A DNA stretch of 64,000 nucleotides from Candidatus Nitrosopumilus sp. (GCA_021268355.1 JAJETY010000001.1:1-64000), one strand, 5' to 3'. Positions 35,251 through 44,884 are shown, counted from the first letter of the stretch. Notes: generated by a model not told the origin, from the sequence alone. A program made the numbers and translations.

Positions 35251-36531
35251 ATGGGTAAAATAGACATAGAAAAACAAGATTCTGTTCAAATTTATAAAAT
35301 TCGTAAAACACTCGAGGAATTATCAAGAAAGTCAGGTCGAGGAACAGAATTAATCACGGTATACATACCAAAAGGAAAACAACTTCATGAAATTATTGGT
35401 GCACTTCAACAAGAACAAGGTACTGCAGACAATATCAAATCAGATCTTACAAGAACCCATGTGGTAGATTCCTTAGGAAAAGTTGTTCAAAGGTTAAAGC
35501 TCTACAAAAAAACTCCTGAAAGAGGATTGGTTATGTTTTGTGGTGCATTGCCGCCAGAGGAAGGTGGTCCATTAGGAAGCGAAGTGGTAAAAGTTTGGGA
35601 AATAGATCCTCCGAAAGATTTGAATCAGTATCTTTACAGATGTGATGACCACTTCCATGTAGATATTCTAAAAGATATGCTCAAAGATGACAACCTGATT
35701 GGATTCTTGGCAATTGATTCAAAAGATGCAGGATGGGGATTATTACATGGAGATAAAATTGAAGTTTTATCTCAAACAGGTTCAGGAGTTGCAGGAAAAC
35801 ATAGGCAAGGGGGTCAATCAGCAAAAAGATTCCAAAAACTTAGAGAGATGGAATTGACATATTACTTTAACAGAGTCGCCCAAACGACAAGAGAATATTT
35901 TATTGATATTTATCCAGTTAAGGGATTGGTAATTTCTGGACCAGGTCCTACAAAAGAAGATTTCATTAACGGAAACTATCTAGAGTATAGATTACAAAAC
36001 AACATCATTGCAACAATTGACTCGTCATATTCAGGTGCAGAGGGAATTAGAGAGGCATTTGGAAAAGCTTCAGATATTTTAGGTAACTTTAGACTTGTTG
36101 AAGAAAAGAAAATGGTAGAAGATCTCTTTAGAGAAATTAACGGAAATACTGGAAAAGGATCATACGGATTACAGGAAGTCATAGATTATCTAAAAAACAA
36201 CGTAGTTGAAACGTTGATTATTACAGACGACACAAACTTGAACAGAGTTGAGGGTTTATGCAAAAGATGCAAACATCTGCAAGAAGACATAGTAGAAAGA
36301 CCAGAAGTCATTCCAAAGAAAACAGCATACATTAACAATCCATGTCCAGGATGTAACTCCATGGAAGTTGAAGCAAATGAGCAAGATATTGTAGATTATT
36401 TGGAGTTATTAGCATCAAAGACAGGTTCAAAATTAGAAGTTGTTTCAGGAAGTGCAGAACACGGAAATATGTTAGCAAGTCTTGGAAAAATTGGTGCGAT
36501 TTTAAGATATAATCCAGGTCACGCTAAATAG
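35251..36531 (+). CDS. prf1: Peptide chain release factor aRF1
   Basis: A 426-aa archaeal/eukaryotic class 1 release factor. Stop-codon recognition motifs NIKSDLT and YRCDDHF are in the N domain, the catalytic GGQ is in GKHRQGGQSAKRF, and two CxxC pairs (CKRC, CPGC) form the C-terminal zinc ribbon. It reads all three stop codons and triggers peptidyl-tRNA hydrolysis. Full length. Its 3' end overlaps the convergent HIT gene by 8 bp. Confidence 0.96.
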   Translation: MGKIDIEKQDSVQIYKIRKTLEELSRKSGRGTELITVYIPKGKQLHEIIGALQQEQGTADNIKSDLTRTHVVDSLGKVVQRLKLYKKTPERGLVMFCGALPPEEGGPLGSEVVKVWEIDPPKDLNQYLYRCDDHFHVDILKDMLKDDNLIGFLAIDSKDAGWGLLHGDKIEVLSQTGSGVAGKHRQGGQSAKRFQKLREMELTYYFNRVAQTTREYFIDIYPVKGLVISGPGPTKEDFINGNYLEYRLQNNIIATIDSSYSGAEGIREAFGKASDILGNFRLVEEKKMVEDLFREINGNTGKGSYGLQEVIDYLKNNVVETLIITDDTNLNRVEGLCKRCKHLQEDIVERPEVIPKKTAYINNPCPGCNSMEVEANEQDIVDYLELLASKTGSKLEVVSGSAEHGNMLASLGKIGAILRYNPGHAK

Positions 36532-36928
36532 ATGCTCGAATCTTTTTAGCCAGTTCTTCTAGTTCAGAGTCATTTGAGATTTGTCTTTTTGTCCAAACAG
36601 TTCCTTTGTTATTATATCTAGGAATAATGTGTATGTGTACATGTGGAATTATCTGCTTGGCAGCACGACCATTATTTTGAGCAAGACTAAACGCATCAGC
36701 ATTTGCCCCACTGAGAATTGCATTTGCAATTTTTGGTACGAGTTCGAATAGTTTTCCAACATTCTGAGGAGTCATTTCAGTAATTCTTTCATGGTGTTCA
36801 CGTGGAATTACCAGACTGTGACCTACGTCAATTGGATATCTATCTAAAAATGATACATGAGACTCATCCTCGTAAAGAATATGGGCATCCCTTTTTCCGT
36901 CTAAAATATCACAAAAGATGCAAGTCAT
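36524..36928 (-). CDS. HIT-family nucleotide hydrolase/transferase
   Basis: A 134-aa HIT protein: N-terminal CIFCDILDGK (zinc-type CxxC), GHSLVIPREHHERITEM and the histidine triad HVHIHIIPRY. The family cleaves nucleoside phosphoramidates or dinucleotides such as Ap4A. Convergent with aRF1. Confidence 0.92.
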   Translation of the reverse strand: MTCIFCDILDGKRDAHILYEDESHVSFLDRYPIDVGHSLVIPREHHERITEMTPQNVGKLFELVPKIANAILSGANADAFSLAQNNGRAAKQIIPHVHIHIIPRYNNKGTVWTKRQISNDSELEELAKKIRASI

Positions 36929-37036
36929 AAATTCTGAAATTTGTGATTTTATTTATTATTTTTTAGAAAAACACTCTAGTGGAACACATGTTTATCGAAT
37001 GGTTAATTAGGGCAAATTTCAGAGTTTGAGCAACCC

Positions 37037-37636
37037 ATGGGCCGAAAAGAAAGAAGAGAACGTGAACAAAAACGTGAAAATTACGCCACTAAACATTCAG
37101 CTCAGCAAAGAAAGAATACACTAATTGCTGCTGGAGTTTTAGCAGTAATTGCATTAATCGTAGGTTATGCCGCATATCTTTTTGTCACAATGGATCAAAG
37201 TACAGCACCAGGCGGTCCTGAAAATGCCGGTGCATTAGGTAGTGATCACGCACATGCGGCTATCGCAGTTAGAATTTTTGGAGATTATTTTGACTTTTCA
37301 GCACCAGCATATCAAATCAAATCAAGTTGGATTCACTTTGAAGGTAGAGATGGTTCCACAGTACACAAACATGCAACAGGTGTTACCTTAGGATACCTAT
37401 TTGAGACACTAGCATTAGGTCTTGATGACAAGTGTTTCGTATTCCAAGATGGAAGAGAGTTTTGTACAAATGAGGACTATTCTCTAAAGTTCTTCTATAA
37501 CGGTAACCAAGTTGAAGATATCAGAGATATTGAAATTATGGAAGATGATAGAATTTTGATATCCTATGGTGGAGAGACGGCTGAAGAGATCGAAGGACAA
37601 TTAATAGAATTAGAGAGTCAAAGAATAGTCAAATAG
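37037..37636 (+). CDS. Membrane-anchored conserved protein with extracytoplasmic His-rich domain
   Basis: A 199-aa protein with a basic N-terminus, one helix (~30-50, LIAAGVLAVIALIVGYAAYL), then an exported domain with SDHAHAAIAV, YQIKSSWIHFEGRDGSTVHK, TGVTLGYLFETLAL and two Cys (DKCFVF, EFCTNE). The His cluster and paired Cys could bind copper or another metal, but no named family is recognised. It is typical of what I expect in this phylum. ATG at 37037. Confidence 0.75.
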   Translation: MGRKERREREQKRENYATKHSAQQRKNTLIAAGVLAVIALIVGYAAYLFVTMDQSTAPGGPENAGALGSDHAHAAIAVRIFGDYFDFSAPAYQIKSSWIHFEGRDGSTVHKHATGVTLGYLFETLALGLDDKCFVFQDGREFCTNEDYSLKFFYNGNQVEDIRDIEIMEDDRILISYGGETAEEIEGQLIELESQRIVK

Positions 37637-37640
37637 AATT

Positions 37641-37835
37641 TCAAGATTCTTGAGTTGTAAATTGTGCCATCTTGTCAAAGAACATGTAATACCCACAGCG
37701 AACACATCTAAGAACGGTCAAATAGGTTGTAAGGAATTCTTTATCCTCAAACCTACCGCTGAGTTTGACATTTTCACCTGCAATTTCTGCTTTGTTACTT
37801 TTACAAACAGGGCATTCTAGGGCTTTTTGATCCAT
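37641..37835 (-). CDS. Small zinc-ribbon protein
   Basis: A 64-aa protein with two Cys pairs, CPVC near residue 8 and CVRC near residue 44, spaced as a zinc ribbon, and a beta-hairpin between. The C-terminal part reads GYYMFFDKMAQF. Convergent with the gene at 37037 (4 bp gap). Possibly a nucleic-acid or protein-binding accessory. Confidence 0.75.
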   Translation of the reverse strand: MDQKALECPVCKSNKAEIAGENVKLSGRFEDKEFLTTYLTVLRCVRCGYYMFFDKMAQFTTQES

Positions 37836-37940
37836 TAGAAAAAGCCAGTAAAATTACAATTTAAACTCAATGGACATGATCAATTATACGAATTTCGAAA
37901 AATGAGATTTGTTCTAATATGGCAAAAAAATAATCTAATT

Positions 37941-39545
37941 ATGAGATTTCTTATCCTAAGCATTTCACTTTTGGCTTTATTTTCAGTTCCATTAGCATTT
38001 GGACAGCACCATGGTGGAGAACAAGCACCACCAGTATCATTTGGAGATGGTGAATTAACCATAAACACTACTATATTTCCAGCAGATTATACCGTAGGAA
38101 AAGATTCCAATCTGGATTTGAATATTCGATTATTTGATACTGTGTCAAATCTGAATATTGAAAGTGTTACCTATAGAGTGCAAATATTTCAGGGCACACA
38201 ACTAGTTGCAAATCAAATGTTTTATGATCAGGATGGAGAGTTGAATGTAAAAATTAAGCCAAAATCTGGTTGTGGAGAAAAAGAGTTGTGGAAATGTACT
38301 ACGTATTTTGGTGAAAATGACCCCATTGTTCCAAACGCACTTGTTTCATCTGCATCTAGTATGCCAGTAATTTCAGGCCCAGTTTTTCATGAAAGCGGAG
38401 AATACACAGTAAAGACATCCATTATTGGAGCTAAAAACCCAAAAACTCAGACATCTGAAGATATAGAGTTTGAAACAACATTATTCATTCCATCTGAAAA
38501 AATTTTCACTGTATCAATAAATCAAAACGAATACAAAATTCCTGTAAAAAATTATCAAGATCCAATTAGAGATATGATTTTTGATTCAGACACTAAAGAA
38601 TTATCATTTGAAATTCCATTTGATTGGAGTCACTTAGAGCACACAAAACATTTGAAAAATTCTTTTGAATTTCCAAAAACATTTCTTGGTTTTGAAAACG
38701 TGTATGGTTTTACTGCAATTGTAAATGATGAATTTGTCATACCAAATGCATTACATTATGACACGATATCAAAAAAGGATACTAACGTAATTCATTTTAT
38801 GATTGATCAAGAGAATCTAAAGAAGATAAAAAACAATTCAGAAGATTTGAAAATTTCTATTTTACCTGGTAGTGATTCGACTTTTGAGAAAAAAGAAATA
38901 CAGTTTGATGATCAATATTCTGCATTAATTCAATATGACCATATTTTTTCACAAGAAAAAGAGTTAACGCTTAGCATTGTGTTTTTTGAGAATGGAGAAC
39001 ATATGAAAAATGTCAGATATGGGTATTCAATAACCCATCCTAATGGATTTGAGGAATTAAACACAGGTGGAAATCAGAATGTCTTGGGAATTACATTACC
39101 TCAAGGAAATGAAATTAGGGAATTTGGTATATCTCAAGAAGGAAAATATGAAATACAGTTTGTCTTGATTGGTAAAGATTCTACTGATTTACCTAGATAT
39201 CTTTATTCAAAATTTGATTTAGAATTAATTGAAAATAAAGAAAATAGGGAAAATACACAAATTCTTAGCCAGACAAAAGAGATTCCTGCATGGATAAAGA
39301 ATAATGCGAAATGGTGGGCAGAAGGTTCCATTGATGACTCTTCATTTACAAAAGGACTAGAATTTTTAATCAAAGAAAAAATCATGAATGTTAATTCATC
39401 GGTTGAAACAACAAGTTCCTCAAAAGAGATTCCTGCATGGATAAAGAATAATGCGAAATGGTGGGCAGAAGGTTCCATTGATGAAGGTTCTTTTGTCCTA
39501 GGCATAGAATTTTTGATTAAACAAGGAATTATTCAGGTAGAATAG
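37941..39545 (+). CDS. Secreted protein with two C-terminal WIKNNA..WW domains
   Basis: The 534-aa protein starts with a clear signal peptide (MRFLILSISLLALFSVPLAF). A His-rich QHHGG follows cleavage, then two or three beta-sandwich-like domains. The last ~100 residues hold two copies of EIPAWIKNNAKWWAEGSIDD-type domains, the same module as in phnD. An ATG at 37941 is chosen because it gives a perfect signal peptide; the frame opens 13 codons earlier. The role is probably cell-surface; no enzyme motif is seen. Confidence 0.8.
   Translation: MRFLILSISLLALFSVPLAFGQHHGGEQAPPVSFGDGELTINTTIFPADYTVGKDSNLDLNIRLFDTVSNLNIESVTYRVQIFQGTQLVANQMFYDQDGELNVKIKPKSGCGEKELWKCTTYFGENDPIVPNALVSSASSMPVISGPVFHESGEYTVKTSIIGAKNPKTQTSEDIEFETTLFIPSEKIFTVSINQNEYKIPVKNYQDPIRDMIFDSDTKELSFEIPFDWSHLEHTKHLKNSFEFPKTFLGFENVYGFTAIVNDEFVIPNALHYDTISKKDTNVIHFMIDQENLKKIKNNSEDLKISILPGSDSTFEKKEIQFDDQYSALIQYDHIFSQEKELTLSIVFFENGEHMKNVRYGYSITHPNGFEELNTGGNQNVLGITLPQGNEIREFGISQEGKYEIQFVLIGKDSTDLPRYLYSKFDLELIENKENRENTQILSQTKEIPAWIKNNAKWWAEGSIDDSSFTKGLEFLIKEKIMNVNSSVETTSSSKEIPAWIKNNAKWWAEGSIDEGSFVLGIEFLIKQGIIQVE
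39274..39484 (+). repeat. Exact 64-bp direct repeat inside the secreted-protein gene
   Basis: Bases 39274-39337 and 39421-39484 are identical over 64 bp, offset by 147 bp (49 codons). They encode the two WIKNNA..WW modules. Identity extends to synonymous positions, which points to recent duplication or gene conversion. Confidence 0.9.
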
Positions 39546-39655
39546 AAATTTCATAAAGTAAACTATCTTTATTTTAGTTTTGAATTCAAAATTAAATCAA
39601 TAAATGGATTGATTTTAAAACAAAGTCTAAATTATAGCAATCAAAAATTCCATCT

Positions 39656-41332
39656 ATGGAAGGTATCTCTAGTAGAAATGTTGTTGAAGGAACATCTCGT
39701 GCTCCACAAAGAGCAATGTACAAAGCTATGGGATTAGATGATAGTGATTTATCAAAACAAATGATCGGGGTTTGCCATACAGGGAATGAGGCAACTCCAT
39801 GTAACATTCACCTTCCAAGATTAGCCCTTAAAGCAAAAGAAGGAGTTTCTGATGCAGGTGCAACACCTAGAGAATTTTCAACAATAGCAGTTAGTGATGG
39901 AATTGCAATGGGTCATGAAGGAATGAAATCTTCTCTAGTATCTCGCGAAGTAATTGCGGATTCAATAGAATTAATGGTAAGAGCACATCAATACGATGCA
40001 CTGGTTGGAATTGCAGGATGTGATAAGAGTCTTCCAGGAACAATGATGGCAATGGCTAGATTGAATGTTCCATCAGTTTTTGTTTATGGTGGAACCATTA
40101 TGCCAGGAATGTTAAATGGTGAAGAATTAACAGTTGTGGATGTTTACGAAGCAGTAGGGGCATATGACGCAGGACAGTTATCATTAGAAGGTCTAAAAAA
40201 TATTGAAAATACTGCATGTCCAAATGAAGGTTCATGTGGAGGAATGTTCACCGCAAACACAATGGCATCAATCTCTGAAGCCATAGGTCTTGCATTACCT
40301 GGTAGTGCCAGTCCACCTGCAGAAGATGATAGAAGAGAGAAGATGGTGTATGACACAGGAGTTGCTTGTGCAAAAGCATTACAGATGGATATCAGACCTA
40401 GAGAAGTCCTAACTTTTGAGGCATTTGAAAATGCAATTACCATGTTAAATTCTGTAGGAGGTTCAACAAACGGAATTTTGCATTTGCTAGCACTAGCAAA
40501 TGAGGTGAATATCAAATTAACATATGATGATTTTGAAAGAGTAAGAAAAAAGACACCACATATTGCAGACATGAAACCTGGCGGAAACTATGTAATGAAT
40601 TCCCTTGACAAAATTGGAGGAATACCATTTGTTCTTAAGAGATTACTTGACAAGGGATTGTTAAATGAAAACTGTATTACAATTACTGGAAAAACTATCA
40701 AAGAAAACTTGAATTCCATGGTTATGCCTCAAACAGAACAACAAATTATCAGACCTATGGAAAACCCAATTCACAATGTGGGCACAGCAGTAATTCTCAA
40801 AGGTTCACTTGCACCAGATGGCGCAGTGATCAAAACTGCAGGGGTAGAAATGACAAAATTCACAGGTAAAGCTCGCGTATTTGACAGAGAAGAGTTTGCA
40901 TTTGAGGCAGTAAAAAGAGGAGATATCGATGAAGGACATGTGGTTGTAATCAGATACGAAGGTCCTAAAGGCGGTCCAGGAATGAGGGAGATGTTAGCAA
41001 CAACTGCAGCCCTTGTAGGTCAAGGATTAGGTAAAAAAGTTGCAATGGTTACAGACGGACGATTCTCAGGAGGAACTAGAGGATTCATGGTAGGACACGT
41101 TGCACCAGAAGCATATGTTGGAGGGCCAATTGCACTTGTAAAAGATGATGATGAAATTACTATAGATACTGAAACTAACATAATTGATCTTCATGTTTCA
41201 TCTGAAGAATTAGAAAATAGAAGAAAAGAATGGAATCCACCAAAACCAAATTACACTTCAGGAGCATTGGCAAAATTCGCAACACTTGTAGGGTCTGCCG
41301 CAGAAGGCGCCATTACAAAAGCTAATCTATAG
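39656..41332 (+). CDS. ilvD: Dihydroxy-acid dehydratase
   Basis: The 558-aa protein has all DHAD landmarks: [68 protein letters not shown] (iron-sulfur Cys in the three segments), [12 protein letters not shown] and [20 protein letters not shown]. It dehydrates dihydroxy-isovalerate and dihydroxy-methylvalerate in valine, leucine and isoleucine synthesis. Convergent with the HEPN-like gene, 11 bp overlap. Confidence 0.96.
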   Translation: MEGISSRNVVEGTSRAPQRAMYKAMGLDDSDLSKQMIGVCHTGNEATPCNIHLPRLALKAKEGVSDAGATPREFSTIAVSDGIAMGHEGMKSSLVSREVIADSIELMVRAHQYDALVGIAGCDKSLPGTMMAMARLNVPSVFVYGGTIMPGMLNGEELTVVDVYEAVGAYDAGQLSLEGLKNIENTACPNEGSCGGMFTANTMASISEAIGLALPGSASPPAEDDRREKMVYDTGVACAKALQMDIRPREVLTFEAFENAITMLNSVGGSTNGILHLLALANEVNIKLTYDDFERVRKKTPHIADMKPGGNYVMNSLDKIGGIPFVLKRLLDKGLLNENCITITGKTIKENLNSMVMPQTEQQIIRPMENPIHNVGTAVILKGSLAPDGAVIKTAGVEMTKFTGKARVFDREEFAFEAVKRGDIDEGHVVVIRYEGPKGGPGMREMLATTAALVGQGLGKKVAMVTDGRFSGGTRGFMVGHVAPEAYVGGPIALVKDDDEITIDTETNIIDLHVSSEELENRRKEWNPPKPNYTSGALAKFATLVGSAAEGAITKANL

Positions 41333-41876
41333 AAATTTTTTCAAAATCTAATTTTTCTTGTTCATTAACATAAATTTCTAATAACTCATTCCATGCTTTT
41401 TGGAAATCAGAACTAAATTTTTTGAATCCAGACATGGTAGATAATGAAATTTTTGATTTTGGGTTGTATGAAACTTCATTTATGGAAATACAGTGAACGG
41501 TGTCATTTCTTACTTCAAATAATCTAGACATTTCTCGTGTAAATTCGGGTCCAAACACCTTCCAGTCAAGAAACGTTCTAATTTTTCTGTTAATCGGAAC
41601 AAGATTAAGAAGATAAAGTAATTCACTACCATCACTTTCGTTAGAGTATCTAACAATTCGTAATCGAATTATCTCATCAAACAAAAAGGCCATTTTTGAA
41701 AACGCGGATAACACACTATCCCTATTTCTTGAAATAGTCAATTTGGAATTAAATCCATTTTTGATTGTTCCATCGGTGATAAAGTAATGCTTATTTTTAT
41801 CAATTAAATACAATCGAATTTTTGGAGAAACTTTCTTCCTTTTTTTGGTATTTGTGACAAATTTTGTGACATTCAT
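41322..41876 (-). CDS. Unknown protein with HEPN-like RNDTVH motif
   Basis: A 184-aa mostly helical protein, basic at the N-terminus. Near residue 140 it carries [10 protein letters not shown], matching the Rx4H pattern with a polar residue after Arg that defines many HEPN ribonucleases and tRNA/mRNA toxins. No antitoxin partner is adjacent, so activity is uncertain. An ATG at 41876 is preferred; a TTG lies 7 codons earlier. Could equally be a non-enzymatic helical protein. Confidence 0.6.
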   Translation of the reverse strand: MNVTKFVTNTKKRKKVSPKIRLYLIDKNKHYFITDGTIKNGFNSKLTISRNRDSVLSAFSKMAFLFDEIIRLRIVRYSNESDGSELLYLLNLVPINRKIRTFLDWKVFGPEFTREMSRLFEVRNDTVHCISINEVSYNPKSKISLSTMSGFKKFSSDFQKAWNELLEIYVNEQEKLDFEKISID

Positions 41877-42191
41877 GAGGCATAAAACCTTCAACAATCA
41901 ATTAAGGATTTGGAAGATTATCTGAAAAATAATGATCAAATTGTCCACAATCTTTATAGATCAGCGATCAAGATTACCTGTAGAGATAACAGGTACAAAA
42001 ATAGATTATTCTTATCAAATTTCTGTTATCTACTAAAGGTGAATTTTTCTATGTGTATTAGTCACGCATTTCTTTTTTTATGGAAAACGAAAATTTACGG
42101 AAAATTAATAGACAAATTATAGAAAAAATGATGAAAAACTCCTATTAATTTAGTAGAATGAAATAACTGCAATACGGTGAATTAGAAAAAA
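41877..42191. other. AT-rich gap without a convincing gene
   Basis: The only longer frame (41910-42122, TTG start, 70 codons) has a composition typical of random AT-rich sequence and no motif. I see no hairpin or tRNA-like fold. Confidence 0.5.
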
Positions 42192-42299
42192 ATGGATAAG
42201 GAATGGTTAAGGGTGAAAAGTGGACGAAGTAAAGGATGTAAGGATTGTCTCAAACACAGATGTGTTCCAAATAGTTGTAGTTGTCTTTGCCATAAATGA
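42192..42299 (+). CDS. Cys-rich microprotein with C-terminal CxCxCHK
   Basis: A 35-aa product whose second half is GCKDCLKHRCVPNSCSCLCH plus Lys: six Cys and two His in about 20 residues, clearly metal-binding. The end CSCLCHK parallels CYCMCHK in the microprotein at 55428-55559. ATG at 42192, TGA at 42297. No family is recognised. Confidence 0.6.
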   Translation: MDKEWLRVKSGRSKGCKDCLKHRCVPNSCSCLCHK

Positions 42300-42350
42300 T
42301 AAATCTAAACTGAACAATACGCTTAATTTGATAGTTTTTTTGCGGTAATT

Positions 42351-42455
42351 ATGAAAATAACCGTTAAAGAGGGCTGGAGTCAAAATAGTAAACTGGCCAT
42401 TTTGGCTATCGGAGTAAGTATTCTTGCAATAGTTACCGTTGTCGTTATTGACTAG
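42351..42455 (+). CDS. Single-helix membrane microprotein
   Basis: A 34-aa product: polar start MKITVKEGWSQNS, then one helix LAILAIGVSILAIVTVVVID. ATG at 42351. The clean amphipathic layout supports a real gene; function unknown. Confidence 0.5.
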   Translation: MKITVKEGWSQNSKLAILAIGVSILAIVTVVVID

Positions 42456-42505
42456 ATTTAAAACTCTAATCGTGATCAAATTTTAAAAACAATATTAGAA
42501 ATTTA

Positions 42506-42640
42506 CTACTTTTTTTCCTTAGTAGGTTTTGAATGTGCCTTTACCATATGTCTCATAGTTCGATCAGGATCACTAAACTCCATTTTGCAAATTCTACATA
42601 CTAAACTAGGTTGTTCTGTCTTTTTTCCAAATAGTTTCAT
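42506..42640 (-). CDS. Single C2H2 zinc-finger microprotein
   Basis: A 44-aa protein with one C2H2 finger, CRICKMEFSDPDRTMRHMVK followed by AH (C-x2-C-x12-H-x4-H; His in MRH and KAH), and Lys-rich flanks. The ATG at 42640 is chosen over a start 18 codons upstream whose added residues look non-coding. Archaeal single fingers of this size are probable DNA/RNA or protein adaptors. Confidence 0.7.
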   Translation of the reverse strand: MKLFGKKTEQPSLVCRICKMEFSDPDRTMRHMVKAHSKPTKEKK

Positions 42641-42779
42641 GTTGTTGCGATAATAATGTACAATATGAACTATGCATGAAAAATTTGTTTTCAAAATTAA
42701 ATTTCAACGCATCTACTCAATTAATAGGAATAATGAAGAATGCCATTAATTATTAAAAGTGGATGTTTTCGATGATTTT

Positions 42780-43211
42780 ATGATTTGTTCCAAATGTAAA
42801 AATGATTTAGATGAAAGCAATTTTGTCGGTTTGTTGTTTTTAGATGGTGAAGATGTTTGGGTCGATAATTTTTATCATATCAAGTGCAATACCAAAGAAC
42901 TAAATCAAAACCATGAAAATCTAGTTTTTGCTTCAGCAATGGATTGTTTTAATCAATTTCATCAAAAATACGATTCAAATATCATGATAAATGTGCTAAA
43001 ATCCTACAAAACAATCTATGCAAGTAAAAACATCAGCACTTATGTCCGGGTTGATAAGAAAAATGGAATTACTTCAATTTTTACACCTATTCCGTATTGT
43101 TTCAGTGATGATGCAGAGTTTGAAAAAATCGTATTTTTTAACAATAGCAAAGACATTACAGTTGAAAGGCATAATCCAGATAGTACTATAGATTACTTGA
43201 GAATGGTTTAA
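42780..43211 (+). CDS. Hypothetical protein with N-terminal CxxC
   Basis: A 143-aa protein starting MICSKCKNDLDESNFVGLLF, with further Cys/His (YHIKCN) that complete a LIM- or ribbon-like zinc site, then an acidic alpha/beta domain. An ATG at 42780 is chosen; an in-frame GTG at 42759 would add 7 residues. No family is recognised. Confidence 0.65.
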   Translation: MICSKCKNDLDESNFVGLLFLDGEDVWVDNFYHIKCNTKELNQNHENLVFASAMDCFNQFHQKYDSNIMINVLKSYKTIYASKNISTYVRVDKKNGITSIFTPIPYCFSDDAEFEKIVFFNNSKDITVERHNPDSTIDYLRMV

Positions 43212-43321
43212 TTTTCTACCTCATAATAAAAATGACAACTAGGGCAAATCCACCATAAAGAGTCAGATTCTTGTATCTTCTCACACAATACATGACATTT
43301 ACTACAAAAATGGCAAAACAT
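43208..43321 (-). CDS. Zinc-ribbon microprotein
   Basis: A 37-aa product: MFCHFCSKCHVLCEKIQESD, then WWICPSCHFYYEVEN. The CxxC pairs at both ends are spaced like a compact zinc ribbon. It converges with the gene at 42780-43211, sharing 4 bp at the stops. Confidence 0.6.
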   Translation of the reverse strand: MFCHFCSKCHVLCEKIQESDSLWWICPSCHFYYEVEN

Positions 43322-43370
43322 GAATGAGTTTTGTTAAAAATTTAAAAAATACTATGGGTATAATGTAATA

Positions 43371-43547
43371 CTGTCAGAAGAAGAAAGTGGTAGCAAGGTT
43401 GGAGTAATTATTTTCCTATTTGCTCTAGTAATTGTTGCATTGTTATTTGTAGAGATATTACCAAATACTCAATTCGATTTGAATGGAAATGGAATCATTT
43501 CATTATCTGAATATGTGGAATATGTCTGGAATAATCCAGTTCCTTAG
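43371..43547 (+). CDS. Membrane microprotein with EF-hand loop, start codon non-canonical
   Basis: The frame encodes about 58 residues: a short acidic start (SEEESGSK), one helix (VGVIIFLFALVIVALLFVEI-like), then DLNGNGIISLSE, a 12-residue EF-hand loop (positions D1, N3, N5, G6, I8, E12), and YVEYVWNNPVP. No in-frame ATG, GTG or TTG precedes the helix; I place the start at CTG 43371. Either a rare start is used or the gene has decayed. Confidence 0.5.
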   Translation: MSEEESGSKVGVIIFLFALVIVALLFVEILPNTQFDLNGNGIISLSEYVEYVWNNPVP

Positions 43548-43627
43548 ATTCTAAAAAACCCAATCTGGCATAATTGATCTGGTTTTGGTTTTTCAGAGTT
43601 ATATGCTACAAAAATATTAAAAGATGT

Positions 43628-43786
43628 ATGCTTCCAAAAGGGGATTTACCATGTGAATGTATGGATTGTGGTGAACAATTCACTTATTCCAAAAAACCAA
43701 TGCAAACACATTCAGAACTTTTGAAAAAACACCGATGTCCAAAGTGCGGACATTTTGCATTAAAAACAAAAAGTAACACATTGTAA
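43628..43786 (+). CDS. Zinc-ribbon microprotein
   Basis: A 52-aa protein: LPCECMDCGEQFTYSKKPMQ, then LLKKHRCPKCGHFALKT. The Cys pairs CMDCG and CPKCG form a standard zinc ribbon. The ATG at 43628 is chosen over an open extension upstream. Confidence 0.7.
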   Translation: MLPKGDLPCECMDCGEQFTYSKKPMQTHSELLKKHRCPKCGHFALKTKSNTL

Positions 43787-43988
43787 ATCCATTCAACTTC
43801 ATAATGGAAATTACAGCAAGACATACCAACATTAGAGAAAAATATCCCGCATTTTTCCACACATATGGGATTTTCTCGGTAAATTATAGAAATAGAATGA
43901 ATAGTCAATATTCTAAGAAATGAACTAGATTAGATTACGATTATCACTTGGAATACGGTTTAACTAAAAGAGATATAACAAAAATTAG

Positions 43989-44090
43989 TTATGGAATTAG
44001 CATAACTGCAATTCCAATTATTGACAGCACACCAATTAAGAATACTGCCCTTTCCCTATGATCTTTTCTCAATTTTCTTTCGCTGATCAT
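43989..44090 (-). CDS. Single-helix membrane microprotein
   Basis: A 33-aa product with a charged cytoplasmic start MISERKLRKDHRERA and one helix VFLIGVLSIIGIAVMLIP. The positive-inside pattern is textbook; function unknown. Confidence 0.5.
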   Translation of the reverse strand: MISERKLRKDHRERAVFLIGVLSIIGIAVMLIP

Positions 44091-44293
44091 AAAATAATTT
44101 ACTAGATTTTTCATTTAAACAACCGTATCACAATTTTACAAAAATAAAAGACATTATCATTTTTGGAACTAGTGTTTTACAAGTAAAAATCAGTTAAAAT
44201 CACGCACAATTATTTTATTGGGAATTGTCAGAAGATAACAAACAGATTTGAAAATCAGTGTGATAGTTATACTATGAATATCCATTTCAAAAC

Positions 44294-44668
44294 ATGATTG
44301 CAAGATCCATGAAATGTACTAGTTGCAACAACCAAGTCATTGAAAGATTCACAAATGATGAATATTCAGAGTATTTGCAAAACAAGAAACGTGCTGAAAG
44401 GCAAGGGATTGAACTAGGGTGGTTTTGTATTAATTGTGCCGATAGAATGTGTGTAATGTGTAGAAATGGCCTGGTATCAAATTTTATTCCAGCACAAGAA
44501 CAAGGAGAAATAAGAAAGAAGATCCCTACTTGCAAAAACTGCTTTGATAAATTCAAAAAACAATTGGCAAATCCAGACGAAATTGATCCAAAAAGATTAG
44601 AACATCTTCCCAACGTGACTCATGAAGAGTGGCAAAATTTTATTGAAAAGATCAGTAAGAAAGATTAG
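44294..44668 (+). CDS. Zinc-binding protein with multiple CxxC motifs
   Basis: A 124-aa protein with CTSCNN near the start, a central CINCADRMCVMCRNG cluster and CKNCF before a basic helical tail (DKFKKQLANPDEIDPKRLEH). Eight or more Cys suggest two zinc sites. ATG at 44294; Met6 at 44309 is an alternative. No family is recognised. Confidence 0.7.
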   Translation: MIARSMKCTSCNNQVIERFTNDEYSEYLQNKKRAERQGIELGWFCINCADRMCVMCRNGLVSNFIPAQEQGEIRKKIPTCKNCFDKFKKQLANPDEIDPKRLEHLPNVTHEEWQNFIEKISKKD

Positions 44669-44722
44669 AAACTTCTTCTTTACCACTAGTTTCATAACAC
44701 TAGTTTTTCATAAATATAAAAA

Positions 44723-44884
44723 ATGATTAGAAATAGTATGGCTAAACTTTGCATTCATTGCAGTAAAGCATTCCACTCTGTGAGTGAATTTACATGTTCC
44801 AGAGAATGTAAACTTGCAATTTTTGACCGTTTATTGACCAAAAGTAAATTAGAAAGGCAAGATCTTTTTGCGTTGCTTGCCTGA
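44723..44884 (+). CDS. Cys4 zinc-finger microprotein
   Basis: A 53-aa product (48 if the second ATG at 44738 is used): AKLCIHCSKAFHSVSEFTCS, then RECKLAIFDRLL. CIHC..C..C resembles FCS/MYM-like treble-clef zinc knuckles, as in the microprotein at 56528-56617. Confidence 0.6.
   Translation: MIRNSMAKLCIHCSKAFHSVSEFTCSRECKLAIFDRLLTKSKLERQDLFALLA

Noticed and set aside
41910-42122. 70-codon frame after the HEPN-like gene
   Set aside because: TTG start, no motif, composition like non-coding AT-rich DNA.
42207-42479. 90-codon minus-strand frame
   Set aside because: It lies antisense to two plus-strand microgenes with better features (Cys-rich and membrane helix).
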